64,000 bases of DNA from Conchocele bisecta (Eukaryota > Mollusca > Bivalvia > Lucinida > Thyasiridae), in the NCBI GenBank assembly GCA_029237695.1, contig CM055275.1:89268433-89332432 (forward strand), given 5' to 3'. This document shows, one piece after another, positions 44,800-56,987 of the stretch. The translations under genes were made by a program, and so were the position numbers. Numbering within the stretch: position 1 is the first letter of the stretch; the number at the start of each line of letters is the position of its first letter. The notes beneath the pieces were generated by a model. It ran no database searches and had not been told where the DNA came from. It saw only the letters and a program-made list of their open reading frames with translations.

Positions 44800-46590
44800 C
44801 GGACAGCATCGGCGTTGGAAATGGAGAGTGTGTCGATTTGATGTCAGGTTGCAATACGTAAAAATGCAAGATATAGTCCAGTTTGTCACCGAACTCGGCT
44901 AACAGAAAAAGTATTCATTGAAAGTGCTGTTTTATTGCACCTGTAAATCTGACAAATCCTGTGGAAATCGTTTTGAAATGTTCTACTCGTACAACTTCGG
45001 TAACCTATTTATAGGATTGGTATGTTGCATACATATGATTACAATTGTCTATTTGTGCCATCTTACCAATATGTTTTTATGAGTGTCATCTTGTCAATTC
45101 AATTTCTATAATTGGTATCTTCTAAATGCATAACAACTTGTCATGTACCTCTATTGTAAACTAGATAACAATATACTATACCCAGGAGACAATATAAATG
45201 TATATCTACAGTATGGTACACAAACATACGTGCTTATATTGCGACGTTTATGTGTGACTCGTCATCACAAAACGTAGAGTTTGTAATATGTGAAGCACAT
45301 CCGGGCAGCCAAAACATGGCCTACTTGGTGTTTTGTTGGGTTAGGGTAACATTCCTACTGCCTGAAATAAAATCGGTAGCTTTGTATAAGGCTAATTAGG
45401 TGCTACACTGATCAAATACTGGATAAGCCCCGTTTGGTCACATCACATAGCATTCTATTATGATTTACTACATGTATAAACAACAACATGTATATATGTT
45501 TATATTGTTGTTGTCATTACCTTCTATCACATAATGAAACAGACACTAATACAATTATGAACAAGTGTTATTGTTTACATATTATTTGTAATTCAGTTGT
45601 TGATCTCGTACGAAAGGTAATACTCGTAATACACGTCATCTCCATGTGGCAAAATGTTCCTATTCCATTTGTGTATACCAACTAGAGATACTGATCTCAG
45701 TAGTTTGGTGTTTAGACATTGGCCAGACATTAGTTTAGCGATCTTACTATAAATACAAATGAGTACATATGTCTAGACAGATAGCAGGCGGAGGGTATGG
45801 GTGACTAGACAGAAAATGAAACGTGCAAGTAAATGGGTTTAACGGCGCAGCTACAGCTAAGGTCATGTAGAGACGGGACCATACTCTCATCCGACAGACC
45901 GGTAGGATGGAAGTACTGTGGCTAGACATACATCAATATATGAATATATGACTTTAAAGTATATTTATTCAACAATATGTTACAGTAAGTGCAATTGCAT
46001 GATTGTAAGTCATGTGATTTTGACAGAAAGTATAATCTGTTGTGTCCGTCTCCCAATAGTGATATATTGTCCGATGTAGTAGCCCAGACATCAGTGTGTC
46101 GGTATTGTGTTGTCTAGTCATATAATCAGAAGGTAGTGGTGTCATGATTGACATCAATCTATTGATTATTCGTCTGACATATTTTCCCAGACATCAGCGG
46201 TATCTGGTCATGAATACGACTCGATCGTATTCAGCCATCAGTGTAATGATTTTTCGTCTGGACACATTTAACAAGCATCACACCAGTTTATCGATCTATA
46301 TGTGTCTTGACAATTACGTCACGGTATATGATAATTAACATATACAGTGGCATAACCGTCTAGAGAGCACTAGCTCGATAATCTGATGTCTGGTCCAACT
46401 ATCCCCCCACCCATACCTATTACAGTGTTTGTATGGCACTAAAGAGGCACTCATACTACTCAGATGTTGCTGATAAAGCCATATAGACTCTGCTCAAAAT
46501 GTGGATGTGCAATCAAACAGAAGAGTGGTGTGAATCTTGGTTAGACGAGTAATAAGTAATGTGATGGCCATAAGCTCAATTTCTACAGTC
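44800..46590. other. Intergenic, no gene recognised
   Basis: AT-rich DNA with short frames only. An AATAAA at 45366-45371 may be the polyadenylation signal of the upstream gene. No tRNA or palindrome was recognised between 44800 and 46590. Confidence 0.55.
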
Positions 46591-46599
46591 ATATATGAA

Positions 46600-46820
46600 A
46601 GATATATATATAAAACCAGATGGCCGCCGCGACCCGCATGTCCAGCCCGCCGAGGCATTTGATGGTATTTTTAAAACTTTAACGCAAATTTCGGACGGAC
46701 GGACGGACGCACGCACGCACGGACGGACGCACGGACACCCGGACACCCGGACACCCGGACACCCGGACATCATTGTGATCACTATGTCTCGCTTTCCGCA
46801 AGCGGGCTCGACAAAAATTA
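46600..46820. repeat. GGAC/CGGACACC simple-repeat element
   Basis: GATGGCCGCCGCGACCCGCA precedes GGACGGACGGACGCACGCAC and five CGGACACC units, then GTCTCGCTTTCCGCAAGCGG. It resembles the GC-rich end of the other TIR/tandem elements. Frames in both directions are composition artefacts. Confidence 0.65.
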
Positions 46821-46910
46821 TAAAATAAAAAAAACATTGTTTAGAAAGTAATAGAATGACACATTATCGTACAATTGTCAAAAACATGTCTATCGTGTAC
46901 TGCTTATGGA

Positions 46911-47325
46911 CGCTCGTTAAGACAGTTCGTCTCTTTGTTCTTTCGCGATGAATGAACGAATATTAGCGTTCTTGGAGGCGTAAATAGCGCATAAATTTTC
47001 GCCACGTAAATTTACGTCCCTTAATCTTCTTCTCCACGAAAAAACTATACCTTTCGCCGCTTGATGTTCGTCTCTTCGTTTCTTCGCGGCCAAGGAACGA
47101 TCATCATGTAGCCGTATAGTATTTTAAAGTCGTGGTGAAGAAACGAATATTAAGGGGTGTACATTTTTACGACCTTATAGAGACCTTATAGAGCGATAAT
47201 TATCTGTCTTCATGGCAAAGAGACGATAGTTGGCGCTTCTTCGTTTCTTCGCCACGCTTGTACGCCTCCGACGCTAATCTTCATTCCTTCGTCACGAAGA
47301 AACGAAATGTCCCTAACGAGTCACC
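46911..47325. mobile_element. Foldback element upstream of the LINE
   Basis: CTCGTTAAGACAGTTCGTCTC .. GAACGAATATTAGCGTTCTT GGAGGCGTA is imperfectly mirrored by TACGCCTCCGACGCTAATCT TCATTCCTTCGTCACGAAGA .. CCCTAACGAG. The interior holds further TTCGTTTCTTCGC words in both orientations. No coding sequence. Confidence 0.75.
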
Positions 47326-47741
47326 ATAGATTACGAATAGGTATATAAAGTTTGCTCGAATTCGTCTTATGGCGGATGTTTATTTTTTGGACTCTGAAAT
47401 ATCGCATGATTATAGGATTTGTGCTTTACCAAGGAACATTTTACTGGAATATTTTAGTGTCAGATGTGAGTAAAGGTACTGTGAAGGCTATTACATATCT
47501 CGTTTGAGCTAACATGTGTGTATTCTGCTGAACTAGTTGATTTCTTCGTACTGATATTCTCTGAATATTGATATTCGCCCACTTATACGATTTGTGTATT
47601 GGATTTTCTCCTGTGTATAGTGGTCATCGCGGTCAGTTCGTCACGCATGAATGAACATTGGTGAACTATTCGATTATTACACTCTAGTAGTTATACGGAG
47701 GCATACAGTCTACAGTTACTAGCTACCGCGGAGACGGCATA

Positions 47742-49111
47742 ATGGCTGCAGTTGTTGATAGCACCATCAGCAGTGTCTGTGAGGTGGAAGACTATGTAGA
47801 TTCTGTAATGGGGTCTCAGCGTATCACATGTGTTGATAGTACCCCGTCTAATAGTCGTAAGCGTCATCTGTCATCGACGGGTAATAGTGAGGCTGACGCT
47901 GAGGGCACAAACAAGAAGTCTAAACAACGCAAATCCACGCCGCCGTCACCGACTACAGTTAACGCTGCCATACCACCGCCACGGCCGTCAGTGGCCCAGT
48001 CAGCGACACCAGTGGCGGCAGCGCCTAAGCAGCCAACATCATCACAGAGATCACAGAGATCAACAGATATTTTGATCACTGCGGCTACCGTACATCATGA
48101 CGCCGATACGGACGTGAAGACAATACTTACGAAAATTTCGTCTGACATGTTACTGATGTGGGAGTCGCTGACAGAGAGAATGAATTCGCTTGAAACTAAT
48201 CTGGAACGCAAACTCTCTCAAAAAAAAAACTCTCCACACTGGTTGATAAACGTGTAAATACAGAAATGAAGAAAGTTCGAAAGGATGTTGACGATCGGCT
48301 GTTAGACATTCGGGCTGATATGCGGACCGACTTGGATGAACTTTCGTCAATTGTATCTGGTGTGCAGGATTCTATCCGGGATGTGAAGGCACGGCAAAGT
48401 CAACATCAATGTCACAGTAGTGCGTCTGATATGCGTTTGCGTATTGTGGTTCAGAACATGGCTCAGCGCGAACGCGAGAATGTTGCTCTCGACGTTAATC
48501 GTCTTATAAAAGACGGTCTTCGAGTGAATGACGTGACGATCTCTTCTGCTGAACGCAAAAGCAGTGACAATAGGGCAAGGCCGGGAATTGTAGTTGTGAC
48601 ATTCAAAACCATGGATGACAAGGTGAAGTGTATGAGTGCTAAATCGAAGCTCAGAACCTGTGAACAGTACAGAAGAGTTTACCTCAACAATCACCAATCA
48701 CGCGAAGAAAGGATCATGGCATCTAACTTCTGGACTGTAATTGATGCGCTGCGTAACAATGATAGCAACATCACCATCAAAGGGTCTCGTGTCGTTAGGA
48801 ATGTTGGCAATAACGAACCTGGGGGCACGGAGCACATGGTATTCTGGTATCTTGACGTCACGGGTGGGAATAGAGATACGCGGGCAGACTATACTGGCTC
48901 GGTCCCACGTACCTGCTCTGATGGACGATACAACCGACCTGACAACGACCGTCCTTATGGGTCACGTGGTTTGGCGCGCGATGATGACAGTCGGCATGGT
49001 ACAGACGACTCGTACCAGCGTAATTCGCGTTCTGACGGCAGTCAGTGGGGTTATGTCGATCGGCGGCGCGGTAATGGTGCCCGTGGCGGTCGTGGTCGCT
49101 CGTACAACTAG
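47742..49111 (+). pseudogene. LINE ORF1 (RNA-binding type), one frameshift
   Basis: From the ATG the first part (47742-48257) is Ser/Pro-rich and basic (NKKSKQRKSTPPSP). A run of ten A at 48220-48229 shifts the frame, after which STLVDKRVNTEMKKVRKDVD continues. Residues from about 48270 are coiled-coil-like (DIRADMRTDLDELSSIV), followed by an RRM-like region (RIVVQNMAQRERENVALDVN, PGIVVVTFKTMDDKVKCMS). The tail is Arg/Gly-rich (RRRGNGARGGRGRS). Total length is about 456 codons. It ends at TAG 49109-49111. Confidence 0.8.
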
Positions 49112-52100
49112 CTAAAACTTGGGTTTTGGAATGTCAACGGTTGGTCTGCGAATGAGTTGTCAGACAATTGTTATGTAACGACTTCTTGTGTGCAATATTT
49201 AAACTGTGATATTATTGGTATAGCAGAATCTCATCTGGTGGGTGACGCCATATTGTCTTTACCGGGTTATACCTGGTTTGGTAATAACAGACAGGAGTTG
49301 CATGTGCGTGCAAGGAGAGGCTCTGGAGGAGTTAGTGTCTTTATACGTAATACTATTATTGACAACTTTCATGTCACCATACTAGATGACTCTAGTGAAG
49401 GAATATTATGGGTACAATTGAAACATACAACTCATAACACATGCATTAATGTATGCGTCTGTTACCTTCCTCCCCAGGGCTCCTCTCGGAACGTGGATGC
49501 ACTCGCCTTCTTTGATACATTGATGGCTGATGTTTACAGATATCAAAACACTGGGGTGAATATGATATGCGGTGATTTTAATGGTAGGTGTGGAGATAAT
49601 GATGATTTTATAGTGGGGATTGATAGTATTCCTCAGCGGTCAGTTTTGGATTTTAAAACAAATTCGTATGGAGATATGCTTATTGAATTTCTAATAAACA
49701 GTAATTATTGTATGCTTAATGGCCGTAACAGTATCAGTAATGACTTTACGTCAATATCTACAAAGGGGTGTGCAGTTGTTGATTATTGTCTTACTAGTCA
49801 TGGGCACGTATCTAGATTTAAAGAGTTCAACGTCATGCGAGCGTCAACGCTCATTAATTTGTGCAATGATATCACTGTAATGTCACCGTCATCACTGCCA
49901 GACCACTCCGCTTTGACTTGGGTTTTTGAATGTCAGACTGTTCCTGTGACACCAGATGCTTTGCCAACACCATCCGATACGTTTACCAAATTTGATGTAT
50001 CTGCAGTTCCCACTTCGTTTCTACTTGACAATCATGTGAATATTCACTCTCTCTGTTGTTAGTGAACTCGAAGTGGGGTTACGAACTCAGTCTGCTATTG
50101 ATAGTGCGTACAATGATTTATGTGATATAATAGCTAAAGAGATGTCCGATAAGTTGCCAAGTGTGTCTATCCGATTGCATTGTGGTTTTTCAAACAAAAG
50201 GCGGAGGGTTGGTAAGCCTTGGTGGAATGAAAACTTAACTGTGGCATGGAATGATGTTTGTGAAGCTGAACGAAAATGGTTGCACAGTAAAGTTAAATCT
50301 GATAAAGCGTCCTTGAAGATGTCATATGTCTTGGTTCGAATTACCATTTTGACCGGTTTGGTTCAAAGAGCCAAAAGGTTACAATGGTTTAGTTTTCAGA
50401 ACCAGTTATCAAACGAGGCAACAGATAGCCAGTGCTGAATTTTGGAAGACCATTGGTAAAATTGGCATTGGTCATGGTAAATCTAAAGGTATACCGATGG
50501 AGGTGGTACTTGATAATGGAGGCATTAGTAATGAAGTTACTGTGGTGTTGGACAAGTGGAAATTTTATTTTAGTCATCTTCTAAACGCGGGGCAATTTGC
50601 TGATATGTCAATTTATGTGAATGATCTGATCAACGACACATCTGAACCTATGTTCAATGATAATATTACATTGTTAGAAGTAAAACAAGCTGTAGATCAT
50701 GCAAAGCGAGGTAAAGCGTGTGGTGATGATCAGATCCCTTCTGAAGTCTTATGTAATGACACCAGTATAATGTTCTTACATATACTATTTAATGTTTGTT
50801 TTAGCCAAAGTAAAATGCCCACTGTTTGGGGTCACAGTATCATTAACCCAATTCCCAAATCAAGTACCACAGATCCTAGGGACCCATTATCTTATCGTGG
50901 CATATCGTTAACTTGTTGTATGCATAAGTTGTATTGTTTTATTTTAAATGAAAGACTATCGCGATGGGCGGAGGCCAATGATAAAATATGTGATGAGCAG
51001 AATGGTTTCAGAAAACGTCGAAGCACCATTGATCACGTGGCCTCATTAACAAACATGATTGATGTGCGTAAGAAGCGTAAACTGTCAACATTCTGCGCAT
51101 TCATAGATTTTAAAAAGGCATATGACACTGTAAATAGAAATATGTTGTGGAATAGACTAGCTGAAATAGGTGTCAGTGGCAAACTATTTGGAGCTGTAAC
51201 ATCATTGTACAGTTCTGTATCGTCATGTGTGCGTGTGAATGGTTTTAAAACTGATAGTTTCAATGTCACTACTGGATTGAGACAAGGATGTAGTCTATCA
51301 CCTTTATTATTCAATCTTTATATTAATGATCTTGCACTGAAAATGGCTGCTCTGGGAAAAGGTGTCCGTGTAGGAGATGAACTTGTTGCCATTTTATTAT
51401 ATGCTGATGATATTGTCTTAATTGCAGATAATGAACGTGACTTACAATGTATGCTGGATTTGTTGTATGACTGGAGCAAAGCCAATTATATGTGTGTTAA
51501 TAGTAATAAAAGTAACATTGTACATTTTAGACCAAAATCCGCATCGAGAAGCGCACATACTTTTTTATGTGGTGATACAAGTTTAAACACTGTTGATAAA
51601 AAAAACATATCTTGGACTTGTACTAGATGAATATCTTGACTATAATGTTACTGCCAAAATGCTTGCACAGAGTGCAGGCAGAGCCCTCGGTCTTATCATT
51701 GCAAAGTCTAAGTACATTGGCGGTATGCCGTATGATGTTTTCACTAAACTGTATGATTCAATAGTATGGCCTGTTATAGCCTATGGGGCAGCTGTATGGG
51801 GATATAGATCATTCTCATGTATCGATGCTGTACAGTATAGAGCTATGCGTTTTTATATGGGCGTAGGAAAGTATACACCCAGTGCTGCTGTCTCCGGTGA
51901 TATGGCATGGTTACCAGCTATCATCCGACAGTGGAAATTTATTGCCAACCTCTGGAGTCGTTGTGTAAATATGAGTGTAAACAGAATTAATAAGATAATT
52001 TTTAATTGGTGTCATAGCGTTAATAGCAGGCAGTGTCAAAATTGGTGTTATACTGTTATCAAACATTTTAATAATTTGCAACTTAATCAATACTTAAATG

Positions 52101-52633
52101 TTGATACATTTATTGCTAAAACGGCACTTTTAGGAGATCTAGTTACGACAATGATGCACAAATACGTTGTTGAATGGCATGACCGTATTAACAGTAATAG
52201 CAGCATACGGGGTCAAGGGGGTAATAAACTCGGGTCTTATTGTAAGTTCAAAAATAACTTCGAAACAGAAGCTTATTGCAAGCTCTTGATTCCATTTAAG
52301 CACAGATCAGCTTTTGCCAAGTTTCGCTGTGGGGTTGCTCCCATTAGACTGGAAACCGGACGATACGAAAATATTGCCCTGGATGAAAGGCTGTGTATAT
52401 TTTGCAATGCTATTACTGTGGAAACGGAAAAGCATGTGCTTTTAGAATGTGATTTGTACAGTGATCTTAGAACTGTATTGTTCGATAAAGCTTGCAACAT
52501 TGTTCCGGATTTCTTGAACTTGTGTGATATCGATAAGTTTGTAATCTTATTTGCTAATAGTGATATCATGAAAGAATGTGCCAAAACTTGTTTCAATATT
52601 TTAAAAAGAAGGTGTGGTTTTCTTTATAGATGA
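49112..52633 (+). pseudogene. LINE ORF2: APE endonuclease and reverse transcriptase, frameshifted
   Basis: The frame directly after the ORF1 stop reads LKLGFWNVNGWS (APE Asn motif, 49127), IAESHL (49220), GDFNG (49571), VDYCL (near 49783) and PDHSAL (49898). A frameshift near 50045-50062 leads to WWNENLTVAWNDV; another near 50390 leads to the reverse transcriptase. This has FIDFKKAYDTVN (near 51105), GLRQGCSLSPLLFNLYINDL and LLYADDIVLIA (51400). A shift in an A-run near 51600 opens the last part (FTKLYDSIVWPVIAYGAAVW), ending with CIFCNAITVETEKHVLLEC. No ATG precedes the APE core. Confidence 0.9.
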
Positions 52634-53286
52634 TCAATATACCGTACGTTAGGTCTTTCTTATTCATTTAACCAGGTCTTATAGTGTAGATATTGTACTA
52701 TATTCATGAATGATTGTGTCTATGTTTATCATGTGTTTTAGTGTACGGGTACGTCATAGTCATGATACACGCAGTAGGTTGCATGTAGTTTGTGCATGTG
52801 CGTTATAGCATGTATCAGATGATCGTGGCACGAACACGTTAGATAACTGTATGTACATATTGCCCATGTATTCATATTCATGTTTTATGAGGCAAAACAC
52901 ATGTTTTATAGTGAGTGTAGTCTCTTGTAATTCTTATAGAATGGCGATGTACTATTTTACTGTGTCTATATTGTATTATCTTATGTGTGTACATTGATGA
53001 GACTTTAATAAACAAAATATATATAAAGTTCCAAGTCTATCAGACTTTCGGTAGTAGTGATAATAGGTATTCGAAAACATAAATGCGAATTAAAATAAAA
53101 TAACGCAAATTTCTAAGTCATTTAACCTTGGGGCAGAAAAACAATATGGATATGCTGACAAGTATATGAGGTTCCAACCAATCAAACTAGTGTAGATAGC
53201 CGCAAACTTTGACGTAAATCGCGGACCGAGAGACGAACAAATAGATGGACACCTGCAATGTGTACTAAATTAAAAAAAAAAACAAT

Positions 53287-53356
53287 ACCCCGCCCGGTAA
53301 TCGAACCCGGGTCGCAAGAATGGGAATCTTGCATGATACCACTACACTAACGGCGC
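53287..53356 (-). pseudogene. tRNA-Gly (CCC) pseudogene
   Basis: The anticodon arm is intact (GCAAGATTCCCATTCTTGC), but the acceptor arm pairs poorly (GCGCCGT with GCGGGGT). The T stem has a mismatch. It derives from the gene type at 34589. Confidence 0.85.
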
Positions 53357-53385
53357 TGGCATGACATGTAGACTACATGTCTACT

Positions 53386-53677
53386 GTAGCCTATTTCATC
53401 AACATTGCAAAGTAAATGTATACTTTGAAGGAATAATCATTGATTTTTCCCAAAATGCATTATTTCATATAGAACAAAGCACTGCATATATTTGATGATT
53501 AAAAGTATGCAGACTTATTATACTGAATTTATTGCATTATAACAGCCAAAATGGCTGTGATAATGTAATAAATTCAGTATAATAAAAATTAATAAATGTA
53601 TCCTTAAATTGAAAATTTCTCCCTCAAAGTATACTTTGCTAGACAAGTATACTTTGCAATGTTGCTGAAATAGGCTA
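53386..53677. mobile_element. MITE family A copy
   Basis: GTAGCCTATTTCATCAACATT .. central palindrome (TTATAACAGCCAAAATGGCTGTGATAATG) .. GTTGCTGAAATAGGCTAC. It starts about 30 bases from the tRNA pseudogene. Confidence 0.9.
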
Positions 53678-53984
53678 CTGACAGCTGTATCGAAATACAG
53701 TAGTAATTGTATGCACAGGTGATTCTAATGTCTTGGATGGTCAATACTTGTTTATATATACATGAAACACCTTTCTAAACAATGTACAAAGTAATTCAAA
53801 TGCGCCCGGGTGTAAATATAATAGTAGTTAGAAAGGTACAAAACTCCCATTCGCCACCATTGAAACAAAAAGCCACGCGATGTAGACAATTGGAACTCGC
53901 CTATACAACGCATTACAGCGTGTCGAAACCGCTGCTTAGGGTGGGTTTTCGGCATAGATTTTACAGTTGCTAATACATTAACAT

Positions 53985-54345
53985 AAATCTCAAAGATTTC
54001 GAGTGTAAACTGTACTAAAAACGCGTCTCACTAACCTAAATACGCTTTTTAAAATCAAACACATTCATTTCCTGATTAAAAATGAATGTTAGCCGCCATC
54101 TTTAAAACTATCGAATCACGTGACACGCATTGATTTGGTTGGTTAATGGATGGAAATTACGTTAGTCTCCAGTAATCAACCAAACCACTGCATGCACGTG
54201 ATTGAAATATTTTCAAAGATGGCGGCTAATAGTCATTGAGAATGCGGAAATGAACGTGTTTGATTTTAAAAAGCGAATTTAGGTTAGTGCAGTGTACACT
54301 CGAAATTTTTTAGATTTATGTTAATGTATTAGCAACTGTAAAATA
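53985..54345. mobile_element. Foldback element
   Basis: AACATAAATCTCAAAGATTT CGAGTGTA .. TTTTTAAAATCAAACACATTCATTTCC is mirrored by GTGTTTGATTTTAAAAAGCG .. CACTCGAAATTTTTTAGATT TATGTTAATG. AGATGGCGGCTAA and its mirror lie inside. Confidence 0.82.
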
Positions 54346-54379
54346 TATGCCGAAAACCAACAACCGATAAAAACTCAAC

Positions 54380-54449
54380 TGCGCCGCCCGGGAATCGAAC
54401 CCGGGTCGCAAGCGGGTAATCTTGCATGATACCACTACACTAGCAGTTC
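54380..54449 (-). pseudogene. tRNA-Gly (CCC-like) pseudogene
   Basis: The T arm and 3' acceptor are perfect (GGTTCGATTCCCGGGCGGCGC), but the 5' acceptor is replaced (GAACTGC). The anticodon arm is one base short (GCAAGATTACCCGCTTGC). It is not expected to fold correctly. Confidence 0.85.
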
Positions 54450-54599
54450 GCAGTTTATGATTATGCCATATGAATGTGTTTCTGACAGGACGGACGGTGG
54501 GACATCCCCGGGGATTTAGACAAATAAAAAAGTCAACTTGTCTAATTCCCCGCGTGAATGGGACGGGGAATCAGACAGCCGCCGCAGCGTTTTTTATAA

Positions 54600-54835
54600 T
54601 AACCATGTACAAGGTGTATGATCACGTGGTTAGAACAACAACAACAACAATTACTGAAACTTCCAGAAGCGCTTCCGATTCAAGGTGCGTATTCTTTTAT
54701 ATTGTCTTTATTTTGTAACGGATTTTGATCATATATAGCGCATCAAACGCATTTGTGCATTTGGTGGTCTCGGTACTTTGCCCCAGACGTCTGTCGTGCC
54801 TGCGAAGAATCGATTTTACGCGTTTACTGTATCAA
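54600..54835. mobile_element. Fragment of the 7085-7860 foldback family
   Basis: AAGGTGTATGATCACGTGGTTA, CAACAACAACAACAATTAC, AACGGATTTTGATCATATAT and CATTTGGTGGTCTCGGTACT are present, one-sided. Confidence 0.8.
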
Positions 54836-54841
54836 ACATAT

Positions 54842-55140
54842 TAAAGGTACATGCCCACTCTGTAGGCACAAAATGTTCGTTATATGAATTAATTAAGTGT
54901 ATAATTGTGTCACTATTCCACCAATTCTAAAACTTACGAGTGCCCGCTATACAGATATAATAATTTATTAATATTTATTTTACTGATAGTGACGCGCGGT
55001 GGTATCAGTCTATTTTTATATCCAAATGAGGCATGCTATTTTTAATTATTTATACTAATTAAATGCGTCACCTGAAAATATAATATTTTCGACAGATTAT
55101 AAAGTATGATCATTGCACATCAAAAAATAAATACAGAGAA
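54842..55140. mobile_element. Repeat shared with 27400-27882
   Basis: Left end TTAAAGGTACATGCCCACTC then TGTAGGCACAAA. The body CGCCCGCTATACAG-like through TCGACAGATTATAAAGTATG is shared with the hexosaminidase intron copy. The right end is missing. No gene is seen to 55350. Confidence 0.75.
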
Positions 55141-55489
55141 TAAATACTTATGTCCTCGTTTGAGGATGACTACTACATGAGAAATATTAAACATTAGCAT
55201 CTCAAGTATCAATTCAAGCCAACTATAAATAAATGTATTTAGTATCACTTTGCTCAATTGTGTTCTATTAATTGATTTAAAACTAATAGTGTTGTCTGTT
55301 TGCTGCACAACGAATCAGGCATATCATATAATTTAGTATGCCCCTGCCATCAAATGGTGAGGGGGCATATAGAGTTATCTGCGTCCGTACGTCCGTTCCG
55401 TCCCATTGTCACAAAAGAAACGCCCTGCTAAATGTATTATAATTTCTGTTTGCTTTCACCTAGCTGCTTGATTATTGTATCCCCCGAAC

Positions 55490-56205
55490 TCCGTCGGGGG
55501 ATACTATGGATTTGACAGCGCGCCGCGTCCGCGTCCGCGTCCGTGTCCGCGTCCGCGTCCGCTGCAGACACTTATTGTCCGGAGCATAACTCGAACACCC
55601 TTTGGAATATTTTCATGAAACTTCACACATGCATAGACCACGACCCGAAGGTGTGTCGCGCACAAAAACGACAACTCTTGCATAGCTAATTTTTGAGTTA
55701 TCTCCCTTTTTTGTTTCTCGCACTGATTTCGTGTCTGGAGCATAACTCCACCACCCTTTGGAATATTTTCATGAAACTTCACACATGCATAGACCACGAC
55801 CCGAAGGTGTGTCGCGCACAAGAATGACAACTCTTGCATAGCTAATTTTTTAGTTATCTCCCTTTTTTGTTTCGCGCACTGATTGACCATAACTCGACCG
55901 ACCTTTGGAATATTTTTATGAAACTTAACACATTCAATTAGACCACGAACCGAAGGTGTGTCGTGCACAAGAATGACAATTCTTGCATAGCTAATTTTTT
56001 AGTTATCTCCCTTTTTTGTTTTCGCTCACTGATTTTCTGTCCGGAGCATAACTCGACCACCCTTTGGAATATGTTCATGAAACTTCACACATGCATAGAC
56101 CACGACCCGGAGGTGTGTCGCGCACAAGAATGACAACTCTTTCGTAGCTAATTTTTTTTAGTTATCTCCCTTTTTTGTTTTGCGCACTCTACAAACTGGA
56201 CAATA
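55490..56205. repeat. GCGTCC array plus about 155-bp tandem repeat (GTTATCTCCC type)
   Basis: CCCCCGAACTCCGTCGGGGG and a GTCCGC array (55525-55560) precede four units containing GGAGCATAACTCGAACACCC, TTCATGAAACTTCACACATG, CATAGACCACGACCCGAAGG and AGTTATCTCCCTTTTTTGTT. The open minus-strand frame of 154 codons is repeat-derived. Related units lie at 60470-60930. Confidence 0.88.
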
Positions 56206-56278
56206 ATGCATGAAGACCTCTTTTCTCGTCTGCTCTGTACACCTTTTCTCGTGTGCTCTGTACACCTTACCTGTAGAG

Positions 56279-56752
56279 GCCCCGTGCAGGCACCGGGGCG
56301 GGATCAACTGATCCTAAGAATAGTGCTGCAGTAGCCATTGCTTGTCGTAAAAGGCGACTAAACTGGCTTAACGATTGGGTTCATACTTTCCGGAACCCAC
56401 TATACCGGATTTGGCCCTCCTGTACATTTTTGGCTTTCTTGTATGTGAGAGTTGAGTCAGGCTATGCCCCATATATAAAAGTAAGATTAGCGCTAATCCT
56501 ATTACTTTTAGGGGATGGGATAAATGATGCTGGTGTGGCGAGGGCCTGGCACCAGATCAGGTTGTTCTAATTTCAGGACTGAATATATATTTTGATTGTA
56601 AATATTGAGTTCTGAAGTTGGGATTTACCCCCCTCGGACAGGTGGATACGGGACTCGACCCCGTTGACCCGTCTGCGTGTAGACTCCCTGAGGCTTGTAC
56701 CTCTATGTCAGAAAAGCGGACGTTAAACCCTATTCACTCACTCACTCACTCA
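56279..56752 (+). mobile_element. Retroposon with 13-bp target-site duplication
   Basis: CTTACCTGTAGAG at 56266-56278 is exactly repeated at 56753-56765. The 474-bp insert starts GCCCCGTGCAGGCACCGGGG and includes GCTTGTCGTAAAAGGCGACT. It ends GTCAGAAAAGCGGACGTTAA with a TCAC tail (56730-56752). The direct repeat and short tandem tail are hallmarks of LINE-mediated insertion. It is probably a SINE or truncated retroelement; no A/B boxes were recognised. Confidence 0.88.
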
Positions 56753-56987
56753 CTTACCTGTAGAGAGAACAATAGAAACTGGGAGAACCATGTGCTTGCA
56801 TGGGCTAGCATGTGCAGATGTCCAGTGCTTGACCACTGTTGACCAGGTAATTTATACAGGTAAATTACTACATTGGGTACTGTGTTGAAAATATTGTGGC
56901 ATTATGTGGACCTGTGCAGATATATGTAGATAAATATAGGACTATTAAAAAAAAATCTGGTCTCCAATAGCAAGCATTATTATTTTT

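Larger units (their letters stand above)
47400..53035 (+). mobile_element. Near-full-length APE-type non-LTR retrotransposon
   Basis: It carries a 5' leader, ORF1 (47742-49111), ORF2 (49112-52633) and a 3' UTR with AATAAA at 53007, ending in AAAATATATATAAAG. ORF2 has APE endonuclease, reverse transcriptase and a C-terminal Cys/His motif; no RNase H is seen. Clade (CR1/L2/RTE-like) is left open. The left boundary is unknown and no target-site duplication was identified. Four frameshifts show this copy cannot make both proteins. Confidence 0.9.

Noticed and set aside
55504..55968. 154-codon antisense ORF
   Set aside because: It is formed by repeat units of about 155 bp and a GTCCGC array.
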